NCBI GenBank assembly: GCA_017353825.1
Contig: JAFMSC010000069.1
Location: 6,338-12,927, forward strand
Source of the DNA: Hyphomicrobiaceae bacterium
Lineage (GTDB): Bacteria > Pseudomonadota > Alphaproteobacteria > Rhizobiales > Hyphomicrobiaceae
Direction of reading: 5' to 3'
Length of the DNA: 6,590 bases
Within the stretch, counting starts at the first letter, position 1. Every line of letters starts with the position of its first letter. The position numbers and the translations under genes were made by a program. The notes beneath the pieces were generated by a model. The model saw only the letters and a program-made list of their open reading frames with translations, made no database searches and was not told the DNA's origin. Below are positions 6,393-6,590 of this stretch, piece after piece.

Positions 6393-6590
6393 CTACTCGA
6401 CCATGTACGGCAGCAGCCCCAGGAAGCGGGCGCGCTTGATGGCGCGCGCCAACTCGCGCTGTTTGCTGGCCGACACGGCCGTGATGCGGCTCGGCACGAT
6501 CTTACCGCGCTCGGACATATAGCGCCCGAGCAGGCGAGCGTCTTTATAGTCGATCTTGGGCGCGTTCTCTCCGGAGAATGGGCAAGTCTT
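6393..6590 (-). CDS. rpsR: 30S ribosomal protein S18, C-terminal part, start outside the window
   Basis: S18 sits on the platform of the 30S subunit with S6. The 65 codons present before the TAG stop read KTCPFSGENAPKIDYKD, then LLGRYMSERGKIVPSRIT and SKQRELARAIKRARFLGLLPY, ending MVE. These are the diagnostic S18 core blocks. About 10-18 N-terminal residues are missing at the window edge, as full-length homologues are around 75-85 residues. There is one cysteine in the visible part and no CxxC zinc pair. It heads the visible gene series and is expected to follow rpsF, which would lie beyond the window. Confidence 0.97.
   Translation of the reverse strand, partial: KTCPFSGENAPKIDYKDARLLGRYMSERGKIVPSRITAVSASKQRELARAIKRARFLGLLPYMVE

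Overview
The window is an ordinary-looking chromosomal housekeeping segment of a high-GC alphaproteobacterium, most likely of the Rhizobiales/Hyphomicrobiales. This rests on three things: protein style (an S18 of the SGENAPKIDYKD type, an L9 with the LPQKKALRAT motif and a long acidic tail, a DnaB of the APNNLEAEQALLGAILVNN type); the gene order rpsR - DUF2232 membrane protein - rplI - dnaB - alr - radA; and strong G/C preference at third codon positions. I cannot name the genus.

Every gene lies on the minus strand, so transcription runs from position 6590 down to 1. In that order: the 3' part of rpsR (ribosomal protein S18; its start is outside the window); a 111-base gap with several inverted repeats; an uncharacterised multi-pass membrane protein of the DUF2232/YybS type; rplI (ribosomal protein L9); a 96-base gap; a cyclopropane-fatty-acyl-phospholipid synthase (cfa type); a 129-base gap with two adjacent inverted repeats; dnaB (replicative helicase); alr (alanine racemase); and the first third of radA (DNA branch-migration ATPase), cut by the window edge.

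The genes fall into two blocks. rpsR-DUF2232-rplI looks like the distal part of the classical rpsF-rpsR-rplI operon. dnaB-alr-radA are packed with overlapping stop and start codons: dnaB/alr share TTGA, and alr overlaps the upstream one of two possible radA starts as ATGA. This suggests co-transcription and translational coupling of a replication helicase, a cell-wall precursor enzyme and a recombination protein. The lipid-modifying synthase sits between the two blocks with clear gaps on both sides, so it may be its own transcription unit.

I see no mobile element, CRISPR array, tRNA, rRNA, toxin-antitoxin or defence system. The items most worth a second look are the nested, mutually exclusive hairpins abutting the start of the DUF2232 gene, the tandem hairpins in front of dnaB, the overlap chain with a TTG start for alr, and the placement of the cfa-type gene. 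Long open frames on the plus strand are in-register antisense shadows of the real genes.
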